Source: Sediminitomix flava (lineage in GTDB: Bacteria > Bacteroidota > Bacteroidia > Cytophagales > Flammeovirgaceae). Taken from it: 64,000 bases of DNA. The stretch covers positions 248,001 through 312,000 of the forward strand of contig NZ_QGDO01000002.1 in assembly GCF_003149185.1 (NCBI RefSeq). Direction: 5' to 3'. This document shows, piece by piece, positions 47,016 to 58,200 of the stretch. A program made the translations under genes and the position numbers. Below the pieces are notes generated by a model, which saw only the letters and a list, made by a program, of their open reading frames with translations, was not told the DNA's origin and did not search any database. Every line of letters starts with the position of its first letter. Within the stretch, counting starts at the first letter, position 1.

Positions 47016-47732
47016 ATGAAAACTAATCAACAAAACTTTTTTTGGAAATTTCTAGCGATCTCACAAACACTCGTTTTACTCTATTTCATCTTTACTGGTT
47101 TTAAACCAGATACCCTGAATCCTAAATTTGAGGAAATTACAGTAGAACGTATCAATGTAGTTGAGAAAGATGGGCTGCTTAAAATGGTCATCAGTAATGC
47201 AGAAAGACAGCACCCCGGTATGATAGATGGAAAAGTATTGTTTGAACGTTCTCGTCCTGCAGGTATGATTTTCTTTAATGAAGAACAAGATGAAGTAGGA
47301 GGACTTATCTTTGGAGGTAACAAAGAACAAGGTTCAAACTTTGCCCTTTCTATTGATGAATACAAAAATGACCAGATCATGCAAATGAGTCATTATACAA
47401 ATGGTAAAGGTCAGACAAGTCATGGTATTAAACTTTGGGATAAAGACAAAAATTTCAATCTACCTCGTCTTCTTCATTGCTTAGATTCACTTACAAAATT
47501 GGGAATGAGTCAACAGAAAGCCTTTGTTGAAATGGAAAAACTGAATGGAGGGCCTATCAGTTCTGTCCGTATGTTTGTAGGAAAAAAATATAATAAAAGC
47601 ACTGGGTTGTTTATTCGAGATGAATTAGGGAATGAAAGAATCCGTATTTATGTCGATGAAAAAAATCAGCCACAAATGGAATTCTTAGATGAGGAAGGTA
47701 AAGTATTGAAAAACCTCAATACTGAACTATAG
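47016..47732 (+). CDS. membrane-anchored protein of unknown function
   Basis: A 238-residue protein with one N-terminal hydrophobic segment (FLAISQTLVLLYFIFTGF, about 11-28) and a periplasmic beta-rich domain. Repeated features such as RINVVEKDGLLKMVISNAER and LFIRDELGNERIRIYVDEK resemble short strand-turn repeats. The Asp/Glu-Gly turns recur about every 40 to 60 residues. No family was named. It lies alone between elements R2 and R3. Confidence 0.55.
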   Translation: MKTNQQNFFWKFLAISQTLVLLYFIFTGFKPDTLNPKFEEITVERINVVEKDGLLKMVISNAERQHPGMIDGKVLFERSRPAGMIFFNEEQDEVGGLIFGGNKEQGSNFALSIDEYKNDQIMQMSHYTNGKGQTSHGIKLWDKDKNFNLPRLLHCLDSLTKLGMSQQKAFVEMEKLNGGPISSVRMFVGKKYNKSTGLFIRDELGNERIRIYVDEKNQPQMEFLDEEGKVLKNLNTEL

Positions 47733-47780
47733 TTCAGATTTTTAGACTGTAACACCCTAGGAGTATTCAAGAGAGTGTAT

Positions 47781-48042
47781 CTCCTATTCGTCCGCAAATG
47801 TTTTTCAGATGCTCGAATGTGGTACATCCTGTGCCAACACTTTAACAAAAAGCTAATCTGCTTAATAGCCAAAACCACTCTATCTAACGACCAAGATAAA
47901 GTGGTTTTGATTTTCTATTGCTTCTGATAGAACTTTCTGCTTCCATTTTCGCACTGCGTCCGCGCTACAAGCGCACCGTTCTTGCATCCTGATAAATATC
48001 AGGACGAAATGTGTTTTCCAAGTGTAAATGAGTCGGGGGGGG
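47781..48042. mobile_element. non-autonomous RAYT-related element R3
   Basis: A 262-base copy starting CTCCTATTCGTCC and ending TCGGGGGGGG. The central AACCACT.../...AGTGGTT hairpin and the right TCCTGATA/TATCAGGA hairpin are intact. The left hairpin is degenerate. Confidence 0.75.
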
Positions 48043-48059
48043 ATAAAATAAAAACTGTT

Positions 48060-48250
48060 TGATAAGTTAGCAGAGCGATCTTCAAACTATTAAATGAGGG
48101 CAAGAGTCTTAAGACTCGAAAATTGTACATAAAATCGAGTATGAGGTACTGCGTCCGCCTCTTTCATTCATCAATAAACCTTAGATGTTGCACTCGCTAA
48201 CTTCGTAAATTCTAAGAATAGTTTTACTCATTTTCTTATGTTCTAGACTC
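48060..48250. repeat. palindromic intergenic repeat, degenerate copy E
   Basis: AAGAGTCTTAAGACTC, ACTGCGTCCGCCTCTTTCAT and TTAGATGTTGCACTCGCTAA match copy C in order and orientation. The right end (TATGTTCTAGACT) is a decayed form of TGTCCTAGTACTT. Confidence 0.6.
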
Positions 48251-48261
48251 ACGTTAAAGAT

Positions 48262-48301
48262 AAAAAGAAAAAACTCAAACTAGTAATAACACTAGCTTGA
48301 G
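48262..48301 (-). terminator. intrinsic terminator after the amylase gene
   Basis: CTCAAACTAGT (48274-48284) pairs with ACTAGCTTGAG (48291-48301) with one wobble. On the minus strand the stem is followed by TTTTTTCTTTTT. It lies about 45 bases after the stop of the amylase gene. Confidence 0.8.
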
Positions 48302-48346
48302 CCTTTCATATTCTTCTTTTTCAAGTTTTACACTTGATAGTTTTTC

Positions 48347-50224
48347 TTATTCGATGATTAAGATTGTGGCAGATGTGCCCTCTACATTGATTGTTCCTTT
48401 TTTTAGATCATAAGACTCATTGGTCAGAGCATTTATTGCTTTAGTTGCTCCTTCCAACAGTTCTTGGTAATGAGAAAGCTCAACGCTAGTCAAGTCTTTA
48501 TTTTTATTGAAAATTGACATGATTTTCTTTTTCTCATCAAATCTGAAAAGTACATAAACTTCATCTCTCGGAACATAATGTTTTAGCTGACCAGTTTGTA
48601 GTGCAGGATTATCAGTTCTGAAATGATTCAACTTTTTGACTAAATCTTTGACTTCTTTTTGCTCTTTTGTTAAGCCTTTTTCCGTGAATACATTTACAGA
48701 ATCGCTTTTCCAACCACCCGGCATGTCTGTACGGATTAGTGAATGATCGTCTGGAATTTCTGTATTATTTATCAAGATTTCTGTACCATAATAGATTTGA
48801 GGAATCCCTCTGGTTACGTACAGATAAATTAATCCCATTTTAAATAAATCGAGGTTCTCATTTACTTGGTTGTAGAAACGGGCGATGTCATGATTGTCAA
48901 TCATCGTGACCAAATTGTAAGGGTCTGGGTAAAGAAAATCATAGGCTAAGGTTTCGTACAAACTGTTGAAGGTATCTGAATATGGTTTTTTCTCTAAATT
49001 CAGAGCGGTTTCCAGTGCTTTTTGGAGAGGAAAATCTATTAATGACGGAAGGCATGATTCATACCCATTCTCATTTATCTTTCCTTTTTGCCATCTAGAA
49101 ACAATAGCGGGTTGATCTATCCATTCTTCGCCCACAATATTGAAGTTTGGATATTCGGCCATGATACGACATGACCACTCTGCCATAAAATCAGGATCTG
49201 GGTAAGTGTAAGTATCTTGTCTTATTCCTCCCAAATTGGCATACTCTACCCACCAAATTGAATTCTGAATCAGGTAATTTGCCATCAATGGATTTCTCTG
49301 ATTTAGGTCGGGCATAATAGTATCAAACCAACCGTCAGAATAGGCTTCTTTATCCGTATTTGTGGCGTATGGGTCTGGAATCGTGAATTTCTTATGGCTC
49401 GTGAAAGTTTTCTTTTCCTCACTTTGGTAATGGTACCAATCATTTGTTGGTTCGTCGCCTGTCCACCAATGGAAAAGACCATTATGGTTTTCAATCATAT
49501 CCATAATGATTTTGATTCCTTTCTTATTGGCCTCTTCCGTGAGTCTTAAATAGTCATTGTTTGTGCCAAATCGGGGATCGATTTTGTAATAATCTGTAGT
49601 GGCATAGCCATGATAGGAATATTTTTCCATGTCATTTTCAAGTAACGGATTTACCCAAATAGCTGTAAATCCCATGTCCTTGATGTAATCTAGGTGATCT
49701 ATGATGCCTTTTATATCTCCGCCATGTCTCCCGTTTTTGTCGGAGCGATCAGCAGCTTCACGCATTCCTTTTACAGTATCGTTTGAGGGATCTCCATTGG
49801 CAAAACGGTCTGGAGTAATAAGGTAGATGATATCTTTATTGCAAAATCCTTCTCGTTCAGCAGAGCCTTTTCGTCGTTGTTTTAGCTCATATTTGTAGGT
49901 AAAAACGAGTTTACCATCAATCTTAAATTCGATAGGAAAACTTCCTGCTTTTGCTTCTGGTGAAATATTAAGATTAATGAAAAGGTAGTTCGGATTTTCG
50001 ACCTTTATCACTTGCTCAAGTGTAACACCTTTGTAAGAAACCGAAGGATTCAAATCTCCAATTTTATCGCCATGAATCATTAATTGTAGATTTGGATTGT
50101 GCATTCCTACCCACCAAAAAGTAGGTTCTATACGATCAATAATATCTTGGGCATTAGCAGTATTTGACATTAAAAATGTCAAGGCTAAAAGAGGAATTAG
50201 GATAATTTTATTCAAACTTCTCAT
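48347..50224 (-). CDS. SusA-like periplasmic alpha-amylase/neopullulanase, GH13
   Basis: A 625-residue exported GH13 enzyme. A signal peptide (to ANAQ) is followed by a cyclomaltodextrinase-type N-terminal beta domain (about 25-120), the catalytic barrel and a C-terminal beta domain. All three catalytic acids are seen: nucleophile Asp337 in GGIRQDTYTY, acid Glu366 in VGEEW and transition-state Asp446 in IDNHD. YHGYATTDYY and GGDIKGIIDHLDY are typical of the SusA/neopullulanase group. It cuts maltodextrins or pullulan in the periplasm. No SusCD or SusR genes are beside it, so it is not in a classical starch-utilisation locus. Confidence 0.93.
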   Translation of the reverse strand: MRSLNKIILIPLLALTFLMSNTANAQDIIDRIEPTFWWVGMHNPNLQLMIHGDKIGDLNPSVSYKGVTLEQVIKVENPNYLFINLNISPEAKAGSFPIEFKIDGKLVFTYKYELKQRRKGSAEREGFCNKDIIYLITPDRFANGDPSNDTVKGMREAADRSDKNGRHGGDIKGIIDHLDYIKDMGFTAIWVNPLLENDMEKYSYHGYATTDYYKIDPRFGTNNDYLRLTEEANKKGIKIIMDMIENHNGLFHWWTGDEPTNDWYHYQSEEKKTFTSHKKFTIPDPYATNTDKEAYSDGWFDTIMPDLNQRNPLMANYLIQNSIWWVEYANLGGIRQDTYTYPDPDFMAEWSCRIMAEYPNFNIVGEEWIDQPAIVSRWQKGKINENGYESCLPSLIDFPLQKALETALNLEKKPYSDTFNSLYETLAYDFLYPDPYNLVTMIDNHDIARFYNQVNENLDLFKMGLIYLYVTRGIPQIYYGTEILINNTEIPDDHSLIRTDMPGGWKSDSVNVFTEKGLTKEQKEVKDLVKKLNHFRTDNPALQTGQLKHYVPRDEVYVLFRFDEKKKIMSIFNKNKDLTSVELSHYQELLEGATKAINALTNESYDLKKGTINVEGTSATILIIE

Positions 50225-50317
50225 TTAAACAGTAATGGTTTAAGCTATACTCTTCAAACAAAATTGTATAGCTATTTTTTCATGGATAAATGAAAAGTGC
50301 AGTAGCTTCTTTAAGGA

Positions 50318-50701
50318 GTAAAATTATACCAATTCGTTTGTATTTAACTAAAAGTAAATTTCGTTAGTGAATGATTAAATCCAGCACATCCTGTACCAAT
50401 ATCTTAACAAAAACCTAAGCTACTCTATTGAAAGAGAAAAACACTTCATCTAAACGGTAAGATAAAGTGGTTTTGATTTTCTATTGCTGCTGATAGAACT
50501 TTCGTTTTTCATGTTGGCACTACAAGTGCCGCACTCGTGCATCCTGATAAATATCAGGACGAAATTTGTTTTTAATCATTTGAGGACGATCGGGGGGTAA
50601 AATTATACCAATTCGTTTGTATTTAACTAAAAGTAAATTTTGTCAGTGAATGATTAAATCCAGCACATCCTGCACCAATACCTTAACAAAAACCTAAGCT
50701 A
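50318..50701. repeat. tandem RAYT-related copy R4 and partial copy
   Basis: A stretch of about 104 bases starting GTAAAATTATACCAATTCG occurs at 50318-50421 and again at 50597-50701, with only a few changes. The first copy continues into a full R-type element that ends GAGGACGATCGGGGGG (50583-50597). The second copy is cut by the left end of the RAYT element at 50702. So one element was duplicated in tandem and the RAYT element then entered the second copy, or the reverse. Confidence 0.75.
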
Positions 50702-51527
50702 CCCCCATTCGTCCGCAAATGTTTTGCGGATGCTCGAATGCGGCACTTTCAGTGCCAAAACTTAAACTAAATTCAGCTTAAGCAAGCTATCTAGAAAGAT
50801 TAGCTACATTGACAAGACCTTGTTTTCCAGCATAATCTCTAGCACTGCTATACCTATACTCTGCTACATTGTCCACTAAGCCTGCCCGAACTGGATTATT
50901 GTGTATGTAATCAATACTTTTCCATAGTTGATTTCCCATACAAACTGCGTGATTTGAGTCTTGCCATAGCTTATAATGGCTTGTTCGTCTTGTCTTTTTT
51001 GCTTCATAAGCAAATGCATCTAGCAACCATTCTCTTCTACTTTCTGGTATATCTTTGATTCTTTTAATCAATTCTTTTGAAGTGTGTCGTTTGAAATCCC
51101 GCAAGACATCAGAGAACTGAAAAGGCGCACTGACACTCAATACCAAATGCAAATGATTGCTCATAATCACCCAAGCATGGACATTTAATCCTTTATGTGC
51201 TGTGCAATAGTTTAAAGAATCCACTACTACATCTCGGTATTCTTGCCGACTAAAAAGATCAATCCATCTTACGATAGTTGGTGTGATAAAATAAGTAGCT
51301 TGTTGGTCATATATTCTGTACCGATCTCCTGACATTGTTCTTGGGTTTAGTTTACAATATAACAAAACCACTTCATCTAAACTGTAAGATAAAGTGGTTT
51401 TGATTTTCTATTGTTGCTGATAGAACTTTTTGCTTCCATTTTTGGCACTACAAGTGCCGCTCTCGTGCATCCTGATAAATATCAGGACGAGATTTATTTT
51501 TAATCATTTGAGGACGAGTGGAGGGGG
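50702..51527. mobile_element. 826-base RAYT element, probable parent of R1-R4
   Basis: It is bounded by CCCCCATTCGTCC (50702-50714) and GGACGAGTGGAGGGGG (51512-51527), the same ends as the short elements. It contains the left hairpin TCCGCAAA/TTTGCGGA, the transposase gene, the AACCACT.../...AGTGGTT hairpin and the right hairpin TCCTGATA/TATCAGGA. The right end is next to the stop codon of the immunity gene. Confidence 0.75.
50787..51335 (-). CDS. REP-associated tyrosine transposase (RAYT, IS200-like Y1 family)
   Basis: About 182 residues from the ATG at 51335. The longer frame starts with GTG. The HUH metal-binding motif is NHLHLVLS and the catalytic Tyr lies in SIDYIHNNPVRAGLV, the hallmark of RAYT proteins, which nick and join single-stranded REP-type hairpins. 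The frame is intact. It lies inside an element whose hairpin-bearing ends are repeated in at least four short elements nearby. The enzyme is the likely mover of these elements. RAYT genes are usually stable single-copy genes surrounded by REP sequences. Here the gene itself appears to sit in a mobile unit. Confidence 0.92.
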   Translation of the reverse strand: MSGDRYRIYDQQATYFITPTIVRWIDLFSRQEYRDVVVDSLNYCTAHKGLNVHAWVIMSNHLHLVLSVSAPFQFSDVLRDFKRHTSKELIKRIKDIPESRREWLLDAFAYEAKKTRRTSHYKLWQDSNHAVCMGNQLWKSIDYIHNNPVRAGLVDNVAEYRYSSARDYAGKQGLVNVANLSR

Positions 51528-51528
51528 A

Positions 51529-52269
51529 TTACTCAAAAAGATGCCCGTAAAGGTTATTTTCACTCAAGTATTTACGAACCTCGTGCAAATAATTTAGACT
51601 CTTCTCTGAGGTTATTTCTAGCGGCTCATCAAATTGTTGTATATCCAAATGCCCTTCTTCCAACTCTTTGATACTATAAAACGGACAACCTAATAATTGC
51701 TCTTTCGTATTATATTTTTCATAAATTGATGGCGGGGTGATGCAATGCCAAAAGAAAGTTTGATTCATAAATGGATCACTATAGCATTTATATTTTCTTA
51801 GATCATGTTCTCTAAAAAATCGTTTATGATTTCCAACATCTACATAACATACATAACCTGCTTTATTGGGTAGGCTTTGATAAAGTTTAGTAAAAAAATC
51901 ATCGTATTCACGGAAATGTGCAGAAGTAAGGTCTTCCTGTAAATTGTAAAAGGTAATTCTAGTAATCCCCTTTTCAATAAACCCTATACCTAAACCTTTT
52001 GTTATTTCTATTTCATTTACTTTTTCAGCTAATTCATCAAAAAAATTTAACGTAGAACCTTCTAGCTTATACTTTTCCAAATAAAAAGTATTTGCTTCAC
52101 TTATTACATTAAACTTAATAAAGTTTAAATCAATAGATGATTTATAATCACAACCTTTAATATCTTTCCATTCCCCTTCTGAATGAATTTTATCAAAGCT
52201 ATTTAGTATTTGTTCAATATGATACTTCTCTAGATCAAATACATCAAAAGAAATATAAATATTATTCAT
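51529..52269 (-). CDS. probable immunity protein of the large polymorphic toxin
   Basis: A 246-residue soluble protein without a signal peptide and of no family I can name. Residues such as KGLGIGFIEKGITRITFYNL and CYVDVGNHKRFFREHDL suggest an alpha/beta fold. Its start overlaps the toxin stop by 8 bases, so the two are co-translated. This is the standard place of a cognate immunity gene. Its stop codon is directly next to the right end of the RAYT element (one base between). The role is inferred from position. Confidence 0.65.
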   Translation of the reverse strand: MNNIYISFDVFDLEKYHIEQILNSFDKIHSEGEWKDIKGCDYKSSIDLNFIKFNVISEANTFYLEKYKLEGSTLNFFDELAEKVNEIEITKGLGIGFIEKGITRITFYNLQEDLTSAHFREYDDFFTKLYQSLPNKAGYVCYVDVGNHKRFFREHDLRKYKCYSDPFMNQTFFWHCITPPSIYEKYNTKEQLLGCPFYSIKELEEGHLDIQQFDEPLEITSEKSLNYLHEVRKYLSENNLYGHLFE

Positions 52270-55200
52270 AACCCTCCACTGTAATTATTTTTTTTACTGT
52301 ATTATCTATTTCTGGATGTGTAGATTTCGCATTACTTATTTTATTTACTGCCGTTGAGATACCTCCTTGTCCTCCATCAAGCACTATATATTTCATTTCA
52401 ATATCATCCATATCATCAAGAGAAATTCCTTTAGTACTTAAAAATTCTTTCATTTTATCATATTTACGAGTCCCTTCCTTGGTCATTGCTTCAACAATTT
52501 TTCCATAATCTACTAATTGTTCAACATCAAAGCTACTCCCAACTTTTACATCGTATATGACAAGTTGATTTCCTGAAACTTCAAGCCAAAAACCATCAGG
52601 GCTACGCTTCTTTGTTAAACCCAAGGCATCTCTTATAGCCCCATCAAACTGTATTTTATCAACTCCAGTCGCTGCCATAGAAGGTGCTCCTAATTTATGA
52701 TGCTTAACATAAGCTTCCCCAATAGCCCCCTTAATAGAACCATTGCTATAAATTGAGTTCATTAATTTACCAAAAGTCCCATTCCCTGAAGGTATTCCCT
52801 TTCCTAATGCTACATTCAGTTCTTTTACAAATTCATCTCTGATAGATGAGACCTTCTTATTATAATCTACTAAAGCTAACTTTCCTTCATACTGAGAGAC
52901 GACTCTCAACATTTCTTGAGGATCTACCCCCATGCCTCTTAGTTTATCTGCATCAATAAGGTTTGCAACATCTTCTCCACCACTGTGCTTCAGTATCTGA
53001 CGCAATTGGGTTTTCAAGTCGGCTCCATCATCTAACCCTTCTAAAACTTTCACAATTGATACATCTCCTGCTTTATTTGCATCGGCAATTTCTTCAATTG
53101 TTTTACCAACATTTTCATTTAAGAACTTAAATGATGTAGCCTTATCACGGAAAGATTGCTTTACACTAAACCAAGTTTCAATATGTTTTCCTTCGAGCTT
53201 ATCAAGATTATCTATAATATAATCTTTCAAATTATTATCTATATTCCCAGGAGTTCGAGTCACATCCTTTAAAAATTCAGTCCTGTAATTTGAAGGAGTT
53301 AATGATTCTATACCTGCCAAAACTTCATCAAGTTTATTAGTAGGTAACTTTGTCATTAAAGCTAAGGCACCAGCTTTTCCTTCTGTTGCTTTTACATAAG
53401 TAGCTAGCTTTGTTGTAATCTGATCAATTCGATCATAATTTGATTCAAACCTATTTACAATTGCTGAAATATCAGCTTTTGAAGCACCTAATTGCTTGTC
53501 TAACTTCTGAAGTTGATCAAAATAATCTGCAATTTGCTCTGTCGGTAGATCTTGAGCTTTTTGCCATGTTCTTAAATCCTCGGTAAGCTCTGATGTATGA
53601 TCATTTTTAAAAATACTTCTTAGCCCATCTGAATTCTTAAATTGATTTTTAAACTTCGATAATTCTGATGCAGACAGAATATTACTAGCTGTATTCTCTA
53701 AAAGCTCTGAAATTTCTAAAGTAGCTAAATCAGCGCCAACGCTTTTCTCTAATTTTAATAAATCGTTTTCGAGACTAGAAAGCTGACTTTCTCTAAACTT
53801 TCCTAATTTTCCAGTAGTTGGTAGCTTCTGAATTTTACTTTTAAGGTTCTTTAAAGAACCAAATATTTCACTTGGGTCTCCTTTAAGTTCTGCTATTGAG
53901 ATTACAATGTTAGTAATCATCCATGCTCTTAATACAGCTCTTCCAGTTTCTGTCGTTTGAAGATCTGTTTGATAATCATTAAAGCCTTGCTGTAATAAAA
54001 ATAACCCTGTTTCATAAGCTGCTAATCCCCATCTACCTGCTTTTGCAAATAAGCCAAAAGGAATAACAAAAGTAGCAGCATCAAATCCTCTACTTAGTTG
54101 ACTATTCATTTTGTTTTCATCCAACAATTGCATATTGATTGCTGGCAACATTAAAAATCCTCCTCTATATATTGGTTGACTAGCTAAATTTTTGTCTACT
54201 TGGAAAAAGTCTGAGGTATTTGTTAAGTACAATACTAGAATAGGTTCAAAAGGCTTTAATTTAGCACCATTTATTGGTACTGAAAAATCATAATCTTGAC
54301 CAAGTGTGACATGATCAATATTAAATGAAATTTCTCCATTATCATTAATATTAAACTCATCATAGTCAACTGAATTACCGTCAGTACTAAAAATAAACTT
54401 AAACAGCCCTGGATCAGACCATAAAAATATATTATTCTCTGCTAATAGTTTAATAGTTGAATAATCATTCTGCTCTACTAATTTTTCGTAGACCTCTTCA
54501 GATAAAGTATGTTCAAATATATCTAATTCACCAATTAGAGTTTCCTTATTCCCTTCATTAAATAAAATAGCAAGTTCTTTATGAAATTCTTTCAATAAAT
54601 CACCTGTCATCGATGACCAACCAAACAATAAACTTCTAAAAATTCCGGAATTGTCTTCATTTAATTTTTTATAAAATTCCCCACGCTGAGTTTGATTTGG
54701 AATGGTAGTCACTAAGTCAAGGAAAATTTTTCCCATTTCTTTCTCCATACCATATCCAAACCAATTTGTTCCTTTATTATGTGCTAAGAATTTAAATAAA
54801 CGGAACCTCAGGTCAACATCCTCAATCTGATTCAAAGCACAGCCTGTTTGTAAAACCAGCATCTTTAAATCATCAGACTCATTATCAGTTAACTCCGCTT
54901 TAATAAGTAAAGCATCCATTTCTGATATTCTGGAAGCTATGTTATTCTCCCAGTCAGTTATCTCTGGAGTCAGATATGCTAATAATTTTTCTACCGCGCT
55001 TTTTGTAAAAGATTGAAACTCTATGAACCTATTATCTTTAGCTACATATCTAATTTTAAATCCATATAATCCACTTTCTTCTATAGTTGGTGATTGTGGT
55101 GTCATTAAAAAATCGCCGGATGAATCATTAGATGCACCAATAGCTCCATTCTTTAACCTAACCGATGAGAGATCTGTACCATTAGCTAATGTTATATCAG

Positions 55201-58200
55201 TTAAGAGTACTCCATCAGTTTGAAGTGTCTCCCAATCATCAATTAATACATCTGAAGTGCTGACCCATCCGCACCTTATACTCTCCATTATTCTAATAAT
55301 ATAATCTTCTCTATCTGCGATCGACTGCCCCTCCTCTTCATTTTGCTCGAAACCAATCATCGGTACAGGATTATGAATTAAATCCCACTGCCACTTCCAT
55401 AACTCTGAGCCACCATTATAGTCCATCAAGTTCTGAGATTGTCCTTGTGCTATATTTTCAAAGACATTCCAAGTATGGTCTAGGCGGAAAGCACCATGCC
55501 CTAGCTCATGAGCTGTGGTACGTTTAGCATTTTCTTTACTCCCTAATTGACTTGAAAAGATAAAACCATAGCGCTTGCTTAATGGCATATAACCATCCAA
55601 GTTTCCAGAGGCAGGACTGCCTACCCAAAATAGTACAAACTCATCACCACGAGGTCTATTGATATTTCTATAGGCCTTGATGATGTTTTTCATTTCAGGG
55701 GTATAAGTCGCTAGCTCATCGGTTTGTCCGTCATCTATTTTCCCATCATTATCTTCATCCCAATTGTCCAAGCTTAAGTCTTCGTAGGGTTTTACCTCCC
55801 AACTTACATTTGCAACACCATAGATTTCATTCAACCTCTCTTCCAGTTCCGCTTCTGAAGGTAAGTAGCGATCTTCTCCGTTCAGCTTTACAATATATAC
55901 TTGCTTCGCTTCAGGTTTATACCCTCTTACATTCAATTCTCCTACAATCTTAGGTTCACCTCCTGTACCCTCATCCAAAAAGAGTTGATAATATTTTTTT
56001 CTGGAGCTACTATTCACCTGTATGGTTTGCGAACTGCTTATGCTTACCTCATTTCCGTCTTCATCTTTAGCACTCAGCTTAGACCAATTGGGAGTGCCTT
56101 TACTCCATACCAGTTTTACAAAGCCTGTACCGTCTTTGGGAACGGCCTTCCAAGGCACCCAATAAGGTTCTTTTCCTTCTCCAAAATCAATTTTGGTATA
56201 ATATGGCCCCATTTCAGGATGGCTAAGAACAGCATGATCAAAGCCTAGTTCACCTTCTACATTTTGGAAAGTAATCCAATCAGTTTCAGACCAACCTTCA
56301 GCATCTTTCACTTCACCCTCGTCATTGATAAATCCGCCTGCTGTTTCTAGCGCCATATTCAGTAGCGAAATACTTTGCCTTACAAACTCAATAGAAGTGG
56401 AAACATCGGTCGGAAGTCCTTTTTCGATCATGGACTTTCCTTGCATGATGGTTCCTAAGACCATCTGAAGTTGAGCCAGTTGTGGTAATTCAGCTATCTT
56501 ACTGTTGCCCATTTCTAAAATATCCTCTTCAATACCTGCCAAGGCATTGATTTCATTGATCTTGTCAAGGTATTTTTTCGGGATATTATTGAGGTCGGGC
56601 AATGAACGTTCTGGAGCATCTTTACCATCTAATTTCTTCAAGAAATCCATGATCTTCTTCCCTGATGCTAGGGCTTCACTTTCTTTTTGCTGACGCAGTG
56701 GCCCAGGTGCTGTAGAAATGACTGCGGCTACGCTAGAGCTATACTCGGCTAAATCCTTCACTACTTTTTTCAGTTCTGTAGTCACAGCCTTTAGTCCTTC
56801 CATATAGGCATCTACCAATGCTTTGTTTGCTTCTTGCTTGGCTTTTTTAGCATCAGCTACTTGTTGTTTGGCTTCTTCTACACTTGGTGCCGAAAGTGCT
56901 TCTTGCGAAGGCTGTGTACCTTCATCTTCTGCTCGTTCAATTTCTTTGGCAGCTCTTTTCGCGTCTCTCTTTTCTTGCTTGGCTTCTTTATACTCTTCTT
57001 TGGCTTCATCAACTCCTGTGCGCTTATCTTCAATATTTTGCCCTACATCTTCAGGGATAAAATCTTTGAACTGTTCATACAAATCGCCAGAGCCTTTCAT
57101 AAAGCTGTAAGCATCCGTAAAAGCGCCTAGGTAATCTCCGTATTCATCATAGAAATCATCTGAGAAAGGTTGAACACTTACTCCTGTCAAGTAAATCTGC
57201 CCTACATACATACGCATTTCAGGATTGACTTTTATATTGTCAAACTCTACCCCTACTTTTGCGTGGTTCATCATTGGGAGTACCATCAGTCCTTCCCCAC
57301 TAAAACCTTCAGATTCTTTGTATACTTCGGTTAGCTCTATATCAAAATCATTGGCCCATATTATATCTCCCGTATTCAAGGATGGTATAAGCTCTTGGAG
57401 CTCTAGGTTAAAAGGAACCTGTTCTGCCCCACAGACAAACTCACGTTCTACTTCTTCCATGGTTTCTGCCTCAACCGTTTCTGTATAATCGGTTTCTTCC
57501 CCCATGCACAAGCCTTTTACTCTGAACTCATAAGTTGTTCCTTCCTCCAGTTTTTTAAGGCGAAGATAAGGTTGGTTTGTTCGTTCGGCTGTCCATGGCG
57601 CATTTGGATTGGCTGAATCTTTAATTCTGTACTCGACTACAAATTCTGTATGCGTAATTTCATCCATCCACTCCAAAGCGACAGCATGCGTTCCTTCAAC
57701 TTCTGCGGTCAGGTAGGTTACAGGCTGACAAGATTGTCCAAATTGGAAGCTTCGTGCTTCACTCCAACCCTGATTTTTGAACAAATCTGCCCCATCTTCT
57801 GTACTTGCCCTTACACGCCAAGCATAATGCATGCCCGCCTCAAGAGGCAGATCAGACAGCCCGTAAATATATGTTGTATTAAATGTAGTTACCGTATAAA
57901 ATCGCTGCGCAGATAGGAAGGCCATTGCAGGATTTTGACGATGCTGTGCGTTTCTTAACTCCACCAATTCGAGGGTATATTCTACTCCCATTACTGCATT
58001 TGGAGATGCGGTATGTCTTGGTGTCCATTGGAAGGTAATCAGTAGAGGGTCTATTTGGGTTACTTCATGATGGTCTGCTGGGAAGTTAAGCATTGGAGGA
58101 TCGTTGAGCATCATCCAAGCAATAGCAGAACCCGCATTAGAGACCTGTCTGCCTGTAAAATAATCTAAGACCTCAATGGTAAAACGATACAGCCCTTCGG

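Noticed and set aside
45626-51527. CRISPR array
   Set aside because: The repeated units are 260-280 bases with inverted ends and scattered between genes, not short direct repeats with uniform spacers. No cas genes are present.
56823-57130. Two overlapping plus-strand frames opposite the toxin coiled coil
   Set aside because: They are Ser/Ala/Phe-rich antisense shadows of the charged repeats in the toxin gene.
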